A stretch of 64,000 bases of DNA from Caldovatus sediminis (GCF_014644455.1 NZ_BMKS01000006.1:248001-312000); one strand, 5' to 3'. Positions 10,191 to 21,454 are shown, counted from the stretch's first letter. Program-made: numbers and translations. Notes: generated by a model from the sequence alone, not told the origin.

Positions 10191-10967
10191 CTATCCCCCC
10201 GCCGCCTGCGCCACCACGAACGCCGCCGCCGCCGCCAGGCCGCCGATCAGCAGCGTCTGCACCGCCCCGCGCAGCGCCGGCATCCCGGTCGCCTTCGCCT
10301 TCAGCCAGCCGAAGCCGAGCAGCGCCGCGCCGGCGACCGCGCAGGAGGCGAGCAGCGCCGGGCGCGTCTCCGCCAGCACCATGTAGGGCAGGAGCGGGAC
10401 CAGCCCGCCCGCCGCGCAGGCCGCCCCGGCCGCCGTTGCGGCCCGCGCGGCGCGGCCCGGCTCGGGCTCGGTCAGGTCGAGCTCGAACCGCATCATGAAG
10501 TCGACCCACTTCCGCCGCTCGGCGGCGATCGCGTCCACGGCCTGGTGCAGCACCTCGCCCTTGACGCCGTAACGGTGGAGGATCGCCGCGACCTCCCACT
10601 TCTCGCGGTCGGGGTAGAGGTGGGTCTCCTTCTCCTCGCGCCGGCGTTCGGTGGCGTAGTGGTCGGCCTCGGTGCGCGCGGCGAGGTAGCGGCCGAGGCC
10701 GATCGCGACGCAGCCCGCCGCGGTCGCGGCGAGGCCCGCGGTGGCGATCAGCCGGTTGGACGCCGCCACGCCGGCGAGCCCGGCGGCCAGGGCGAAGGGC
10801 ACGATCACGCCGTCGGCGGCGCCGATGGCCAGATCGCGCACGGTCTGGCCGGCGGCGAAGTGGGTTTCCTCGTGCGGCGGCCCGCCTGGCATGGGCGGCA
10901 GCCCGTCGCGCAGGGCGGCGGGCTCGACGGCCGCAGGCGGGGCGTCGGCGGACTCGTGGCGAACCAT
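10191..10967 (-). CDS. VIT/CCC1-family (vacuolar iron transporter-like) membrane protein
   Basis: A 258-aa inner-membrane protein of the VIT1/CCC1 family, members of which move Fe2+ or Mn2+. TM1 carries the family signature LAIGAADGVIVPFALAAGLAG (about residues 46-66, given here as two adjoining parts of one helix). It is followed by IGLGRYLAARTEADHY and then a charged loop rich in Glu/Arg/His (about 100-155) matching the cytoplasmic metal-binding region. Three hydrophobic helices close the protein. A His/Glu/Pro-rich N-terminal tail precedes TM1. It is divergent from tkt and has no obvious operon partner; substrate is inferred from the family. Confidence 0.8.
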   Translation of the reverse strand: MVRHESADAPPAAVEPAALRDGLPPMPGGPPHEETHFAAGQTVRDLAIGAADGVIVPFALAAGLAGVAASNRLIATAGLAATAAGCVAIGLGRYLAARTEADHYATERRREEKETHLYPDREKWEVAAILHRYGVKGEVLHQAVDAIAAERRKWVDFMMRFELDLTEPEPGRAARAATAAGAACAAGGLVPLLPYMVLAETRPALLASCAVAGAALLGFGWLKAKATGMPALRGAVQTLLIGGLAAAAAFVVAQAAGG

Positions 10968-11099
10968 GGCACGAACCTAGCGATCCGGACCGCGCATCGC
11001 CACCGCGTCGCGCCGCCGCGCGTTGCCGCCGCGGCGTCCGGACCGCCTGCCGGAGCGGCCGCGCCGGACGACGGCGCCCGCCGGCCGCCCGGCCGCAGG

Positions 11100-11128
11100 T
11101 TGCCCATGCGGGGCCGCCTCTCTAATAC
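11100..11128 (+). promoter_or_regulatory. Candidate sigma70-type promoter for tkt-gap-pgk
   Basis: TTGCCC (11100-11105), a 17-bp spacer and TAATAC (11123-11128) form the best housekeeping-type promoter by eye in the tkt upstream region. The predicted start is near 11135. An AGGA at 11149-11152 would then serve as ribosome binding site for the TTG start at 11162. Confidence 0.45.
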
Positions 11129-11161
11129 GGTCGCGGGCTTCTCCTCCTAGGACCACGAAAC

Positions 11162-13207
11162 TTGGCCAGCTCCGCCGCCGCCGTCCTCGACGCGCCCCCT
11201 CCGGCGCTCGCCGCCCAGGCGGCGATCCTCGCCCGCCCCGCCACGGAGGAGCGGCGCATGGCCGATGCGGTCCGCGCCCTCGCGATCGACGCGGTGGAGG
11301 GGGCGAGGTCCGGCCATCCCGGCATGCCGATGGGCATGGCCGACGCGGCGACGGTGCTGTTCACGCGCTTCCTCAAGTACGACGCCGCCGATCCGCGCTG
11401 GCCCGACCGCGACCGCTTCGTGCTCAGCGCCGGCCACGGCTCGATGCTGCTCTACGCCCTGCTCCACCTCACCGGCCATGCCGGGATGGGGATCGAGGAG
11501 CTGCGGCGCTTCCGCCAGCTCCACTCCCCCTGCGCCGGGCACCCGGAATACGGCGAGCATCCGGCGATCGAGACCACCACCGGCCCGCTCGGCCAGGGCC
11601 TCGCCACCGCGGTCGGCATGGCGCTCGCCGAGCGGATGCTCGCCGCGCGCTTCGGGCGCTCGCTGGTGGACCACCGCACCTGGGTGATCGCCTCCGACGG
11701 CGACCTGATGGAGGGGATCAGCCACGAGGCGATCTCGCTCGCCGGCCACCTGAAGCTGAACAAGCTCACGGTGCTGTTCGACGACAACGCGATCTCGATC
11801 GACGGCAGCACCGAGCTCGCGGTCTCGGACGACCAGCTCCGGCGCTTCGCCGCCTCCGGCTGGGCGGTGCGGCGGGTGGACGGGCACGACCACGCCGAGG
11901 TGGCGGCGGCGCTCTCCTGGGCGGTGCGCAACCGCAAGCCGACCCTGATCGCCTGCCGCACCATCATCGGCTTCGGCGCGCCGACCAAGGCGGGCACCGC
12001 CGCGACCCACGGCTCCCCGCTCGGGGCGGAGGAGGCGGCGGCGGCGAAGCGGGCGCTCGGCTGGCAGCACCCGCCCTTCGTCGTGCCCGAGGACCTCAGG
12101 GCGCGCTGGGAGGCCGCCGGCCGGCGCGGCGCGGGGGCGCGGCGGTCCTGGCTGAAGCGGCTCGCCAGGCACCCGCAGAGGGACGAATTCGAGCGCGCCC
12201 TCGCCGGGCGCCTGCCGGAGGGCTGGCACGAGCCGCTCGCGGCGCTGCGCGCGCGCCAGGCGGAGGAGAAGCCGAAGCTCGCGACGCGCGTCGCCTCGCA
12301 GCGGACGCTGGAGGCGCTGGTGCCGGCGGTGCCGGAGCTCGTCGGCGGCTCGGCGGACCTGACGGGCTCGGTCGGGACGCTGGCGAAGGGCATGGCCCCG
12401 GTCGCGCCGGGCAGCTACGCCGGGCGCTACGTCCACTGGGGCGTGCGCGAGCACGGCATGGCGGCGGCGATGAACGGGATGGCGCTGCACGGGGGTTTGA
12501 TCCCCTACGGCGGCACCTTCCTCGTCTTCTCCGACTACATGCGCCCCGCGATCCGGCTTGCGGCGCTGATGCGCCAGCGGGTGATCCACGTCCTCACCCA
12601 CGATTCCATCGGCCTCGGCGAGGACGGGCCGACGCATCAGCCGGTCGAGCACCTGGCCTCGCTGCGCGCCATGCCGAACCTGTTCGTCTTCCGCCCCGCC
12701 GACGCGATCGAGACCGCGGAGTGCTGGGAACTGGCGCTGCGCCGCGCCGACGGCCCCTCGGTGCTGGCGCTGACGCGGCAGAACGTCCCGGCGGTGCGCG
12801 GCGAGGCGGGCGAGAACCGCTGCGCCCGCGGCGGCTACGTGCTGGCGGAGGCGAGCGGCGCGCGCCGCGCCACCCTGATCGCCACCGGCAGCGAGGTCCA
12901 CCTCGCGCTCGCGGCGCGCGAGTCGCTGGAGGCCGCGGGCATCCCCACCGCCGTCGTGTCGCTGCCCTGCTGGGAGATCTTCGCCGCCCAGGATGCGGGC
13001 TACCGCGACCAGGTGCTCGGTGACGCGTTGCGGGTGGGCGTGGAGGCGGCGGTCGGCCTCGGCTGGGAGCGGTGGATCGGGCCCGGGGGCGTGTTCATCG
13101 GCATGACCGGCTTCGGCGCCTCGGCGCCGGCCGAGGACCTGTTCCGCCACTTCGGCATCACCGCCGAGGCGGTGGTCGCGGCGGTGAAGCGCCGCCTGAA
13201 CGTCTGA
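11162..13207 (+). CDS. tkt: Transketolase
   Basis: A thiamine-diphosphate enzyme of the pentose phosphate pathway, moving two-carbon ketol units between sugar phosphates. It is 681 aa if the TTG at 11162 is used (AGGA 10 nt upstream). The ATG at 11258 would start at [15 protein letters not shown], closer to the E. coli Tkt N-terminus, so the first 32 residues are uncertain. Motifs are [25 protein letters not shown], the ThDP/Mg site [23 protein letters not shown], and [16 protein letters not shown]. It is followed at 19 bp by gap and then pgk, a glycolytic/gluconeogenic operon. Confidence 0.95.
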   Translation: MASSAAAVLDAPPPALAAQAAILARPATEERRMADAVRALAIDAVEGARSGHPGMPMGMADAATVLFTRFLKYDAADPRWPDRDRFVLSAGHGSMLLYALLHLTGHAGMGIEELRRFRQLHSPCAGHPEYGEHPAIETTTGPLGQGLATAVGMALAERMLAARFGRSLVDHRTWVIASDGDLMEGISHEAISLAGHLKLNKLTVLFDDNAISIDGSTELAVSDDQLRRFAASGWAVRRVDGHDHAEVAAALSWAVRNRKPTLIACRTIIGFGAPTKAGTAATHGSPLGAEEAAAAKRALGWQHPPFVVPEDLRARWEAAGRRGAGARRSWLKRLARHPQRDEFERALAGRLPEGWHEPLAALRARQAEEKPKLATRVASQRTLEALVPAVPELVGGSADLTGSVGTLAKGMAPVAPGSYAGRYVHWGVREHGMAAAMNGMALHGGLIPYGGTFLVFSDYMRPAIRLAALMRQRVIHVLTHDSIGLGEDGPTHQPVEHLASLRAMPNLFVFRPADAIETAECWELALRRADGPSVLALTRQNVPAVRGEAGENRCARGGYVLAEASGARRATLIATGSEVHLALAARESLEAAGIPTAVVSLPCWEIFAAQDAGYRDQVLGDALRVGVEAAVGLGWERWIGPGGVFIGMTGFGASAPAEDLFRHFGITAEAVVAAVKRRLNV

Positions 13208-13226
13208 CCGGGAAGGAGAACCAGGC

Positions 13227-14249
13227 ATGGCCGTGAAGGTCGCGATCAACGGGTTCGGGCGCATCGGGCGCCTGGTGCTGCGCGCCGCCGTCGAGAGCGG
13301 GCGCGACGACCTCGAGTTCGTCGCCATCAACGACCTCGGCTCGGTCGAGGCGAACGCGCACCTGTTCCGCTACGACAGCGTCCACGGCCGCTTCCCCGGC
13401 GAGGTGACGGTCGAGGGCGACACCATCACGATCCGCGCCGGTGGCCGCACCTGGGGCCCGATCCACGTCACGGCGGAGCGCGACCCGGCGAAGCTGCCGC
13501 TCAAGGGCGTGGACGTGGCGATGGAGTGCACCGGCCTCTTCACCTCGAAGGAGAAGGCCTCCGCCCTGCTCGCCGCAGGCGCGCGCAAGGTGCTGATCTC
13601 CGCCCCCGCCGACGGGGTGGACGCGACCGTCGTCTACGGCGTCAACCACCAGGTGCTGACGAAGGAGATGACGGTCGTCTCCAACGCCTCCTGCACCACC
13701 AACTGCCTCGCGCCGATGGCCAAGGTGCTGCACGAGCGGTTCGGCATCCTGCGCGGCTACATGGTGACGGTGCACGCCTACACCGGCGACCAGAACACCG
13801 TGGACACGCTGCACAAGGACCTGCACCGGGCGCGCGCCGCCGCCGTCTCGGCGATCCCGACGACGACCGGCGCGGCGCGCGCGGTCGGCCTCGTGCTGCC
13901 GGAGCTGAAGGGCAAGCTCGACGGCACCGCGATCCGCATCCCGACGCCGAACGTCTCGCTCGTCTCGCTCGACGTGAACCTGCGGACCGAGGGGGTGACG
14001 AAGGAGCAGGTGAACGCGGCGATGAAGGAGGCCGCGGAGGGCGCGCTGAAGGGGATCCTGGCCTACAACACCGCCCCGCTCGTCTCGGTGGACTTCAACC
14101 ACAACCCCGCGAGCTGCACCTTCGACGCGACGCAGACCCAGAGCGTGGACGGCGGCGGCATGGTCCGCGTCATGGGCTGGTACGACAACGAGTGGGGCTT
14201 CTCCAACCGCATGTCCGACACCGCCGCGCTGCTCGGGCGGCTCGGCTGA
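13227..14249 (+). CDS. gap: Glyceraldehyde-3-phosphate dehydrogenase, type I
   Basis: Oxidises and phosphorylates glyceraldehyde-3-phosphate to 1,3-bisphosphoglycerate, with reversible use in gluconeogenesis. It has 340 aa with the N-terminal Rossmann motif [14 protein letters not shown]. Asp36 followed by Leu in AINDLGS suggests NAD preference. The catalytic Cys156 lies in [13 protein letters not shown] and the C-terminal signature is [21 protein letters not shown] sits about 8 nt before the ATG. It lies between tkt and pgk with 18-19-bp gaps, so the three genes are almost certainly co-transcribed. Confidence 0.97.
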   Translation: MAVKVAINGFGRIGRLVLRAAVESGRDDLEFVAINDLGSVEANAHLFRYDSVHGRFPGEVTVEGDTITIRAGGRTWGPIHVTAERDPAKLPLKGVDVAMECTGLFTSKEKASALLAAGARKVLISAPADGVDATVVYGVNHQVLTKEMTVVSNASCTTNCLAPMAKVLHERFGILRGYMVTVHAYTGDQNTVDTLHKDLHRARAAAVSAIPTTTGAARAVGLVLPELKGKLDGTAIRIPTPNVSLVSLDVNLRTEGVTKEQVNAAMKEAAEGALKGILAYNTAPLVSVDFNHNPASCTFDATQTQSVDGGGMVRVMGWYDNEWGFSNRMSDTAALLGRLG

Positions 14250-14267
14250 CGGGGAGGAACGACGCGC

Positions 14268-15479
14268 ATGGCCCGCTTCCGCACGCTGGACCAGCTCGGC
14301 GACCCGCGGGGGAAGCGGGTCCTGCTGCGCGCCGACCTCAACGTGCCGGTCAAGGACGGCGCCATCACCGACCGCACCCGGATCGAGCGCCTGACGCCGA
14401 CGATCCGCGAGCTCGCCGACAAGGGGGCGCGGGTGGTGGTGATCAGCCATTTCGACCGGCCCAAGGGCCGGCGCGTGCCGGAGATGTCGCTCCGGCCGCT
14501 GGTCGAGGCGCTCGCCGCCGCGCTGCACCGCCCCGTCGCCTGGGCCGACGACTGCGTCGGGCCGGCGGCCGAGACGGCGGTCGCGGCGCTCAGGGACGGC
14601 GAGGTGCTGCTGCTCGAGAACACGCGCTTCCATCCCGGGGAGGAGAAGAACGACCCGGAGATGGCGAAGGCGCTTGCCCGGCTCGCCGATGTCTACGTGA
14701 ACGACGCCTTCTCCGCCGCCCACCGCGCGCACGCCAGCACCGAGGGCGTGGCGCGGCTGCTGCCCGCCTATGCGGGGCGGCTGATGCAGGCGGAGCTGGA
14801 GGCGCTGGACGCCGCGCTCGGCAACCCGGCGCGGCCGGTGGTGGCGATCGTCGGCGGCGCCAAGGTCTCGACCAAGCTCGACCTGCTCGGCAACCTCTCG
14901 CGCAGGGTGGAGGTGCTGGTGATCGGCGGCGCGATGGCCAACACCTTCCTCGCCGCGCAGGGCAGGCCGGTGGGCCGCTCGCTCCAGGAGGCGGAGATGC
15001 ACGGCACCGCCCGCCGCATCCTGGAGGAGGCGCGCGCCGCCAATTGCGAGGTGGTGCTGCCGCTCGACCTGGTGGTCGCGGCCGAGCTGCGGCCGGATGC
15101 GCCGACCCGCACCGTGCCGGCGGACGCGATCCCGGCGGACATGATGGCGCTCGACCTCGGCCCCGAGACGGTGGCGGCGATCGAGGCGCGGCTGCGCCGG
15201 GCCTCGACGCTGGTCTGGAACGGCCCGCTCGGCGCCTTCGAGACGCCTCCCTTCGACGCCGCGACGGTCGCGGTGGCGCAGACGGTGGCGGCGCTGACGC
15301 AGTCCGGCGCGCTGAAGTCCATCGCCGGCGGCGGCGACACGGTCTCGGCGCTGCGCCATGCGGAAGTGCTGGACCGGCTGAGCTACGTCTCGACTGCGGG
15401 CGGAGCGTTCCTCGAGTGGCTGGAGGGAAAGACCCTGCCGGGCGTGGCGGCGCTGGAGGCGTCGCCGCCGGCGCGCTGA
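14268..15479 (+). CDS. pgk: Phosphoglycerate kinase
   Basis: Transfers the acyl phosphate of 1,3-bisphosphoglycerate to ADP. The 403-aa length is normal. The N-terminal domain has [13 protein letters not shown] and [10 protein letters not shown]; the hinge and nucleotide domain have [24 protein letters not shown] and the glycine-rich [22 protein letters not shown] precedes the ATG. It is the third gene of tkt-gap-pgk. Fructose-bisphosphate aldolase, often the next gene in relatives, is not here. Confidence 0.97.
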   Translation: MARFRTLDQLGDPRGKRVLLRADLNVPVKDGAITDRTRIERLTPTIRELADKGARVVVISHFDRPKGRRVPEMSLRPLVEALAAALHRPVAWADDCVGPAAETAVAALRDGEVLLLENTRFHPGEEKNDPEMAKALARLADVYVNDAFSAAHRAHASTEGVARLLPAYAGRLMQAELEALDAALGNPARPVVAIVGGAKVSTKLDLLGNLSRRVEVLVIGGAMANTFLAAQGRPVGRSLQEAEMHGTARRILEEARAANCEVVLPLDLVVAAELRPDAPTRTVPADAIPADMMALDLGPETVAAIEARLRRASTLVWNGPLGAFETPPFDAATVAVAQTVAALTQSGALKSIAGGGDTVSALRHAEVLDRLSYVSTAGGAFLEWLEGKTLPGVAALEASPPAR

Positions 15480-15680
15480 GCGGCGGGGCCGGGCCCTTTC
15501 CCGCGGGCACAGCCATAGGTTGCTGGAAGGTTAACGCGGAGCCGGGCGATGCTCGGCGCCATGCGCATCGCCTGGCCGCGCCGCCGCGTCGCCTCTTCCC
15601 CCATCCGGTCCCGTCGGCGGCCGGGTGCGGGGCAGCGTCGCGCCGGCGGCGCATCAACCCGGCCTTCATCTCTCGGGCTG

Positions 15681-15887
15681 ATGATCCTGCGCATGATCAG
15701 CCTGAACTCGCTTGCCGCCTTCACCGCCGAGGTCACGCGCAACGCGGGCCTGCAGCCGTGGCGCGGCGCGGCGCCTGCCGTGCCCGCGCCGGCCTCCGCC
15801 GCGCCGCAGAGGGTGCTGCACGAGGTGCCGCCGCACCCGCCGGCCCACCCGCTGCCGCGGGGGTCGCTGCTCGACCTGCGGATCTGA
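15681..15887 (+). CDS. Small hypothetical protein downstream of pgk
   Basis: A 68-aa frame (64 aa if the in-frame ATG at 15693 is used) beginning MILRMISLNSLAAFTAEV. It has a short helical N-terminal half, a Pro/Ala-rich middle and an ordered-looking tail ending PLPRGSLLDLRI. Unlike surrounding spurious frames it is not Arg-dominated, and its tail looks like a conserved motif. No function is recognised. It is separated from pgk by about 200 bp and converges on the sugar-permease gene, so it probably has its own promoter. Confidence 0.5.
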   Translation: MILRMISLNSLAAFTAEVTRNAGLQPWRGAAPAVPAPASAAPQRVLHEVPPHPPAHPLPRGSLLDLRI

Positions 15888-16123
15888 CGACCGCCGGTTG
15901 CGCGGGACGGCAGGGCGCCGAGGGCGGCTCGGCGCCCGGACGCGGCGGAGCGGGTGCCAGTCGCGCCCGGCCGATCTGCGGCACGAACGGGCCGCTGCAA
16001 CGGTGGCTCCTCGCACGGGCGCGCCGGTTGATCGGCGGGGGGCGCGCGCCATGCCGAGTCCCGCCGCGCCCGGGCCAGGGACCGGGGGATGCGGCGCGCC
16101 TGCTGCCCGGACGCCCCGCGCCG

Positions 16124-16966
16124 TCAGCCCTTGACGGCGCCGGCGGTCAACCCGGAGACGATCCGGCGCTGGAAGACCAGCACCAGAAGGATCAGCGGCA
16201 CGGTCACGATCACCGACGCGGCCATGATGCGGCCCCAGGGCAGCTCGAACCGGCTCGCCCCGGTGATCAGCGCGATGGCGACCGGAACGGTCCGCCTCTC
16301 GTCGGTCAGCGTGAAGGTCAGGGCGAACAGGAACTCGTTCCAGGCGGCGATGAAGGCGAGCAGGCCGGTGGTCGCCAGCGCCGGTCCCATCAGCGGCAGG
16401 AACACGCGCGTGACGATGATCCAGGGGGTCGCCCCGTCCAGCACCGCGGCCTCCTCCAGCTCCTTCGGCATCTCGCGCATGAAGGCGGTCAGCACCCAGA
16501 CCGCGAAGGGCAGGGTGAAGATCATGTAGCTGAGCGTGAGCGCGAACAGGGTGTTGTAGAGGCCGAGCCAGCGCACCAGCTCGAACATCCCCGACAGCAC
16601 CGCCACCTGCGGGAACATCGAGACCGCGAGGACCGCCATCAGCACCGTGCTCCGTCCGCGGAAACGGACCCGGCCCAGCGCGTAGGCCGCGGTCACCGCG
16701 AGGAACAGCGACAGCGCCACGACCGAGCCGGCGACCAGGACCGAGTTCAGGATGTTCCGGCCGAACGGCTGCTCGCGGAACAGGGCGGCGTAGTTGTCCC
16801 AATGCGGGTCGCGCGGGATGAACTCGACGGTGAACAGGGCGCCGCCCGCCTTCAGCGAGGAGACGACGGCCCAGTAGAAGGGGAAGACCGCGTACAGGAC
16901 GATCGCCGCGACCAGCAGGTGGAGCAGCGCGCGGGCGATGGTCCTGCGGAGTCTGCGGCGGCGCAT
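16124..16966 (-). CDS. Carbohydrate ABC transporter permease (MalG/ThuG-like, CUT1)
   Basis: The second membrane subunit of a CUT1 sugar importer, 280 aa. TM1 lies at about residues 12-35 (LLVAAIVLYAVFPFYWAVVSS), followed by a periplasmic loop and five further helices. The EAA loop that contacts the ATPase is EEAAVLDGATPWIIVTRVFLP, then LLAFIAAWNEFLFALTF. It lies 9 bp after the partner permease and is the last gene of the minus-strand operon. No ATPase (ThuK/UgpC/MsmK-type) gene follows, so a shared ATPase encoded elsewhere is likely. Confidence 0.9.
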   Translation of the reverse strand: MRRRRLRRTIARALLHLLVAAIVLYAVFPFYWAVVSSLKAGGALFTVEFIPRDPHWDNYAALFREQPFGRNILNSVLVAGSVVALSLFLAVTAAYALGRVRFRGRSTVLMAVLAVSMFPQVAVLSGMFELVRWLGLYNTLFALTLSYMIFTLPFAVWVLTAFMREMPKELEEAAVLDGATPWIIVTRVFLPLMGPALATTGLLAFIAAWNEFLFALTFTLTDERRTVPVAIALITGASRFELPWGRIMAASVIVTVPLILLVLVFQRRIVSGLTAGAVKG

Positions 16967-16975
16967 GGCCCGCTC

Positions 16976-17922
<947 letters not shown>

Positions 17923-17926
<4 letters not shown>

Positions 17927-19206
17927 GGCCGGCCCCGCCACCGGCCGCCGCGGCTGACCCGTTCCAGCGTGCGCTCCAGGCGCTGCAGCGCCGCCCCGGC
18001 CTCGCTCCGGCCGGAGAGGACGGCGTGGACGGCGTTCCAGACCTCCGCCGAGACTTGGTTGTAGCGCGCGCCGGCGACGCCGGACGGTCGCGCCACGGCG
18101 TTGACGACGGCGCCGTGGAGCTCGCGGAGGAACGGGTTCGCCGCCAGCACCTCGGGGTCCTGGTAGAGCGCCTCGATCGTCGGGTTGAAGCCGCCGGCGA
18201 TCGCGCGCCGCTTCTGCTCGGCCCGGCCGGTCAGGTGGCGTACCAGGTCGATCGCCGCCTCGCGGCTGCGCGAGTACCGCGACACCGCGAGCTGCTCGCC
18301 GCCGAGCGCCGCGGCGTGACTGCCTTCCGGCCCGCCCCTGGGCAGCATGGCGACGCCGACGGCGCCGCCGACCGGACTGTCCGCGGCGTTGACCAGGCCC
18401 CAGGCGTAGGGCCAATTGCGCATGAAGACGGCATTGCCCGACTGGAAAACGCCGCGGGCCTCCTCCTCGGCGTAGTTCAGCACGCCGCGCGGCGCGATCG
18501 TGCCGACCCAGGAGGCAGCCCGGGCCAGCGCCGCGGCGGCACGGGGGTTGTTGACGGTGATGGCGCCGTCCGGCGCGACGATCGTGCCGGCGCCGTGGCT
18601 GTGCAGCCACTCCAGGACGTTGACGGTCAGCCCCTCGTAGGGGCGGCCCTGGAAGACGTAGCCCCACATCCGGTCATTGCCGGCGGCGCGCTCGCCGGCC
18701 ATCACGATGCGGGCCGTCTCGGCCATCTCCTTCCAGGTCTCGGGGACGCGGCGCCCGTACTTGGCCAGCAGGTCGCGGCGGTAGTAGAGCAGGCCGGCAT
18801 TGGCGAACCAGGGCATGGCGACCAGCCGGCCAGCCACCGTGTTGTTCCGCACGATCGCCGCGAAGTGCTGGTCGAGCGTCTCCCGGCCGACATGGCCGGA
18901 GAGGTCGGCCAGGTGGTTGGCGAGGATGCCCGGCCAGACCACGTCGATCTGCAACACGTCGATGTCGCCGGATCGCGCGGCGAGGAGCTGCTGGTAGAGC
19001 GCCAGGCGCTCGGTGGCGCTGCCGGGCGTGGAGACCATGCGGACCCGGTTGCCGGTCTGCCGGGCCCAGGCCTCCGCGCCCTCCCGGCACAGCGCGAACT
19101 CCATCCCGACCGCACCGCACGAGATGGCGACCGTCGCCTGGCCGGCGGCCGGCCCGGCAAGCGCCGCCAGGGTCGCGAGTACTGCCGCCGCCGCGATCCC
19201 CCTCAT
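17923..19206 (-). CDS. Extracellular sugar-binding protein (family 1, ThuE-like)
   Basis: Periplasmic substrate-binding protein of the CUT1 importer, 427 aa. The start MRGIAAAAVLATLAAL gives a signal peptide ending near AAGQA (about residues 1-23), and GGAGGA lies about 8 nt upstream; an open frame extends further but without Shine-Dalgarno or signal. The mature part has family-1 features such as RVRMVSTPGSATERLALYQQ, IDVLQIDVVWPGILA and FMRNWPYAW. The sequence best resembles trehalose/maltose binding proteins, and treY/treZ lie about 13 kb away. The trehalose link is inference. Confidence 0.85.
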
Positions 19207-19563
19207 CCGATCGTCCTCCGGGTCATCCTCGCCGGCTGCCGGGTGGCGGTCCAGGCCGCACCGCAACGAGCAACGCGGCGCGCGGCCGGGCGATGCGGCG
19301 GCGTCCGGGCACGCAGCGGCCGACCGCAGGGGGCGCCGGGCCTGGCGCGGCGGGGTTGCGCGGGGGGCAGGCAGGCTCGCCGGCCTCCGCCGCATTCCGC
19401 GGCGCATGACGGATCCCCCGGATGGTGACCGGTCCGCCCTCGACCGCCCGCGCCGGGCCCTACGGGATCCCGGATGGGGGAGCGGTTCGAGCGGTTCGGG
19501 AGAACGTTCGACGGGCCGCCATGATCGCACGCGCGCAATGGCCCGCGGCCGCGCCGGCCGGGA
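19207..19563. other. Gene-free stretch upstream of the sugar importer
   Basis: This 357-bp stretch must contain the importer promoter (minus strand). Near 19480-19510 there is a short direct repeat of GAGCGGTTCG followed by the 8-bp palindrome GAACGTTC, which might be an operator, but the match to any regulator is not clear. Nothing else is recognised. Confidence 0.35.
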
Positions 19564-19911
19564 TCACGCGCCGCCCCGATCCAGCGCCCGCAGGTCGCGC
19601 GCCAGCGAGCGCAGGACGGCCGCCTCGGCTTCCACGATGCTGCCGTCGGCGGCCTCGATCACGGCCTCGACGATGAACTCGGTCTTGCTCGCCGCCTCGG
19701 CCAGCGTGCGCGGCCGCGCCTCCGCCAGCGCGGCGAGCAGCGCGAGCTGGACCTCGCCGGACGCCACGACCTCGTCCCAGGTGTCCGCCTCGTCGGACAG
19801 GACGACCTGGTGCCGAAGGGCGGCGAGGAGGCCGCCGATGTCGGTCACGCCCGGGACGGGCCGGCCGGCGCCGCCTTCGCCCGGGTTCCCGTTGTCGCGG
19901 CTGCCGTCCAT
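19564..19911 (-). CDS. Hypothetical protein (115 aa) with an FNR-type box upstream
   Basis: A small, acidic, alanine-rich protein of 115 aa. The stretch from about residue 23 (VTDIGGLLAALRHQVVLSDE) to the end reads as a compact all-helical domain, while the first 20 residues are Gly/Pro-rich and probably disordered. Composition is protein-like rather than the Arg-rich pattern of shadow frames. No family is recognised. A perfect TTGAT-N4-GTCAA palindrome (19983-19996) is centred about 79 bp upstream of the ATG, which supports it as a real gene and hints at oxygen/redox control. Confidence 0.65.
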   Translation of the reverse strand: MDGSRDNGNPGEGGAGRPVPGVTDIGGLLAALRHQVVLSDEADTWDEVVASGEVQLALLAALAEARPRTLAEAASKTEFIVEAVIEAADGSIVEAEAAVLRSLARDLRALDRGGA

Positions 19912-20218
19912 GCCCTGCCTCGATGGTCCGATCGCACGCCTGCCTTGCCGGGCATTTCTGGCGGGACCGGCCGGCGGCTGCCTTGATCGCGGTCAAGCCG
20001 GCGCGCCGGCCCCGGACGCGAGGTCCGGTGGCCGGCGTTCTCGACGGGCGGAAGAGAGTGGCTGCGCGCCCTTCGCGGTGCTACCCGATGAGCCGCTGGC
20101 TCGACGCCCGCCGGTCCTTGGTGCGACCGCGGAAGGGGCCCATGTAGCGGGGGCCGTCCGACGGCGCGCCCGTGCGCGTGCCGGACCGGAAGGGGAGAAA
20201 CGGACCGGGAGTTGCATC
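19912..20218. other. Divergent regulatory region
   Basis: This 307-bp space lies between the small minus-strand gene and the plus-strand liv-type operon. It contains the FNR-type box at 19983-19996 and, at its right edge, a weak GGGAG before the binding-protein ATG. No further gene is seen. Confidence 0.5.
19983..19996. promoter_or_regulatory. FNR/FixK/Anr-type box TTGATCGCGGTCAA
   Basis: A perfect TTGAT-N4-GTCAA dyad, matching the CRP/FNR-superfamily consensus TTGAY-N4-RTCAA. It is centred at 19989.5, about 79 bp upstream of the ATG of the minus-strand gene ending at 19564. If it activates from -41.5, the transcript would start near 19948. It could also act on the plus-strand transporter operon. 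Confidence 0.6.
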
Positions 20219-21454
20219 ATGATCCAGCTCGCTTTGGGACGGCGTGCCGCGCTCGTTCTCGGTGCCGGCGGTCTCGCTTGGCCGGCCGTCGGCCGGGCGC
20301 AATCCGAGCCGGTGCGGATCGGCGCGATCCTCTCCGCCTCCGGAGGCCTCGCGGCCTTCACCCCGCCCATCCGCGCCGGCATCGGGCTGGCGCTCGAGGA
20401 GGTCAACGCCGCCGGCGGGCTGCTGGGCGGCCGGCGCCTGCAGCTGGTCGAGGCGGACGACCAGACCAATCCGCAGGTGGCGGTCTCCGTCGCGACCCGT
20501 CTCGTCCAGGCCGACAACGTCTCGGCCATCATCGGGCCGATGGCCTCCGGCATCACCATCGCCGTCGCCAATGCGGTCACGGTGCCGGCCGGCGTCCCCA
20601 TCATCTCCCCCTCCGCCACGGCGCCGGCGGTCAGCCAGATCCAGGACAACGACACGGTGTTCCGCACCGCCGTCCCCGACGACCTGCAGGGCCAGGTGCT
20701 GGCCCGGGTGGTGCGCGAGCGGGGGATCGAGCGGGCCGCCGTCATGGCGATCAACAACGACTACGGGCGCGGGCTTGCGAACGCCTTCTCGACGAGCTTC
20801 CAGGCGCGCGGCGGCACCGTGACCGCCTCGCAGAACTTCGAGGAGAACCGCCCCTCCTACCGGGCCGAGCTGCAGACCCTCGCCGGCCGCGGCGGCCCGC
20901 AGGCGCTGGTGCTGATCGCCTACCCGGCCTCGGGGGGCAACACCATCCTGCGGAACGCGATCGAGAACGCCTTCTTCACCCGCTTCGTCCTGACCGACGG
21001 CATGCGCGACCAGTCGGTGGTCGAGGCGGTCGGCGCTCGCCCCCTCGCGGGCAGCATCGGCACCGCCCCGGGCAGCGCCGCGACGCCCGAGCAGCGCGCG
21101 AAGTACGAGGCCGCGTTCCGCCGCGCCAATCCCAACCTCGATCCGGGCGGGGCCTTCGTGGCCCAGGCCTACGACGCCGCCTACGTGATCGCCCTCGCCA
21201 TCCAGCGGGCCGGCTCGGCCGAGCGCGCCGCCATCCGCGCCGCGATCCGCGAGGTCGCCAACGCGCCCGGCGAGGTTGTGGGCCCGGGCGAGTTCGCCCG
21301 CGCCCGCGACCTCCTCGCGCGCGGCGCGGCGATCAATTACGAGGGCGCGTCCGGCCCGATCGAGTTCAACCAGCATGGCGACGCGCAGGGGCGCATCGAG
21401 GTCTGGGAGATCCAGGACGGCCGCATCGTCACCATCGCCAACGTGTCGGAGTGA
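20219..21454 (+). CDS. Branched-chain/aromatic-acid type ABC transporter substrate-binding protein
   Basis: A type-I periplasmic binding protein (LivK/HAAT family) of 411 aa. The start MIQLALGRRAALVLGAGG gives a signal with an Arg pair and an AQ cleavage region near residue 28. The mature domain opens with VRIGAILSASGGLAAF, then NAAGGLLGGRRLQLVEADDQ, and SAIIGPMASG. It is the first gene of a complete liv-type operon whose next gene overlaps by GTGA. The ligand is unknown; the benzoylformate decarboxylase homologue downstream makes an aromatic acid possible. Confidence 0.88.
   Translation: MIQLALGRRAALVLGAGGLAWPAVGRAQSEPVRIGAILSASGGLAAFTPPIRAGIGLALEEVNAAGGLLGGRRLQLVEADDQTNPQVAVSVATRLVQADNVSAIIGPMASGITIAVANAVTVPAGVPIISPSATAPAVSQIQDNDTVFRTAVPDDLQGQVLARVVRERGIERAAVMAINNDYGRGLANAFSTSFQARGGTVTASQNFEENRPSYRAELQTLAGRGGPQALVLIAYPASGGNTILRNAIENAFFTRFVLTDGMRDQSVVEAVGARPLAGSIGTAPGSAATPEQRAKYEAAFRRANPNLDPGGAFVAQAYDAAYVIALAIQRAGSAERAAIRAAIREVANAPGEVVGPGEFARARDLLARGAAINYEGASGPIEFNQHGDAQGRIEVWEIQDGRIVTIANVSE

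Noticed and set aside
11162..15479. Calvin-cycle (cbb) operon
   Set aside because: tkt, gap and pgk also form a plain glycolytic/pentose-phosphate operon. No RuBisCO, phosphoribulokinase or cbbR is present.
19480..19510. LacI-type operator upstream of the sugar importer
   Set aside because: A direct repeat and an 8-bp palindrome are visible, but they do not fit a clear LacI/GalR dyad, and no such regulator is encoded nearby.
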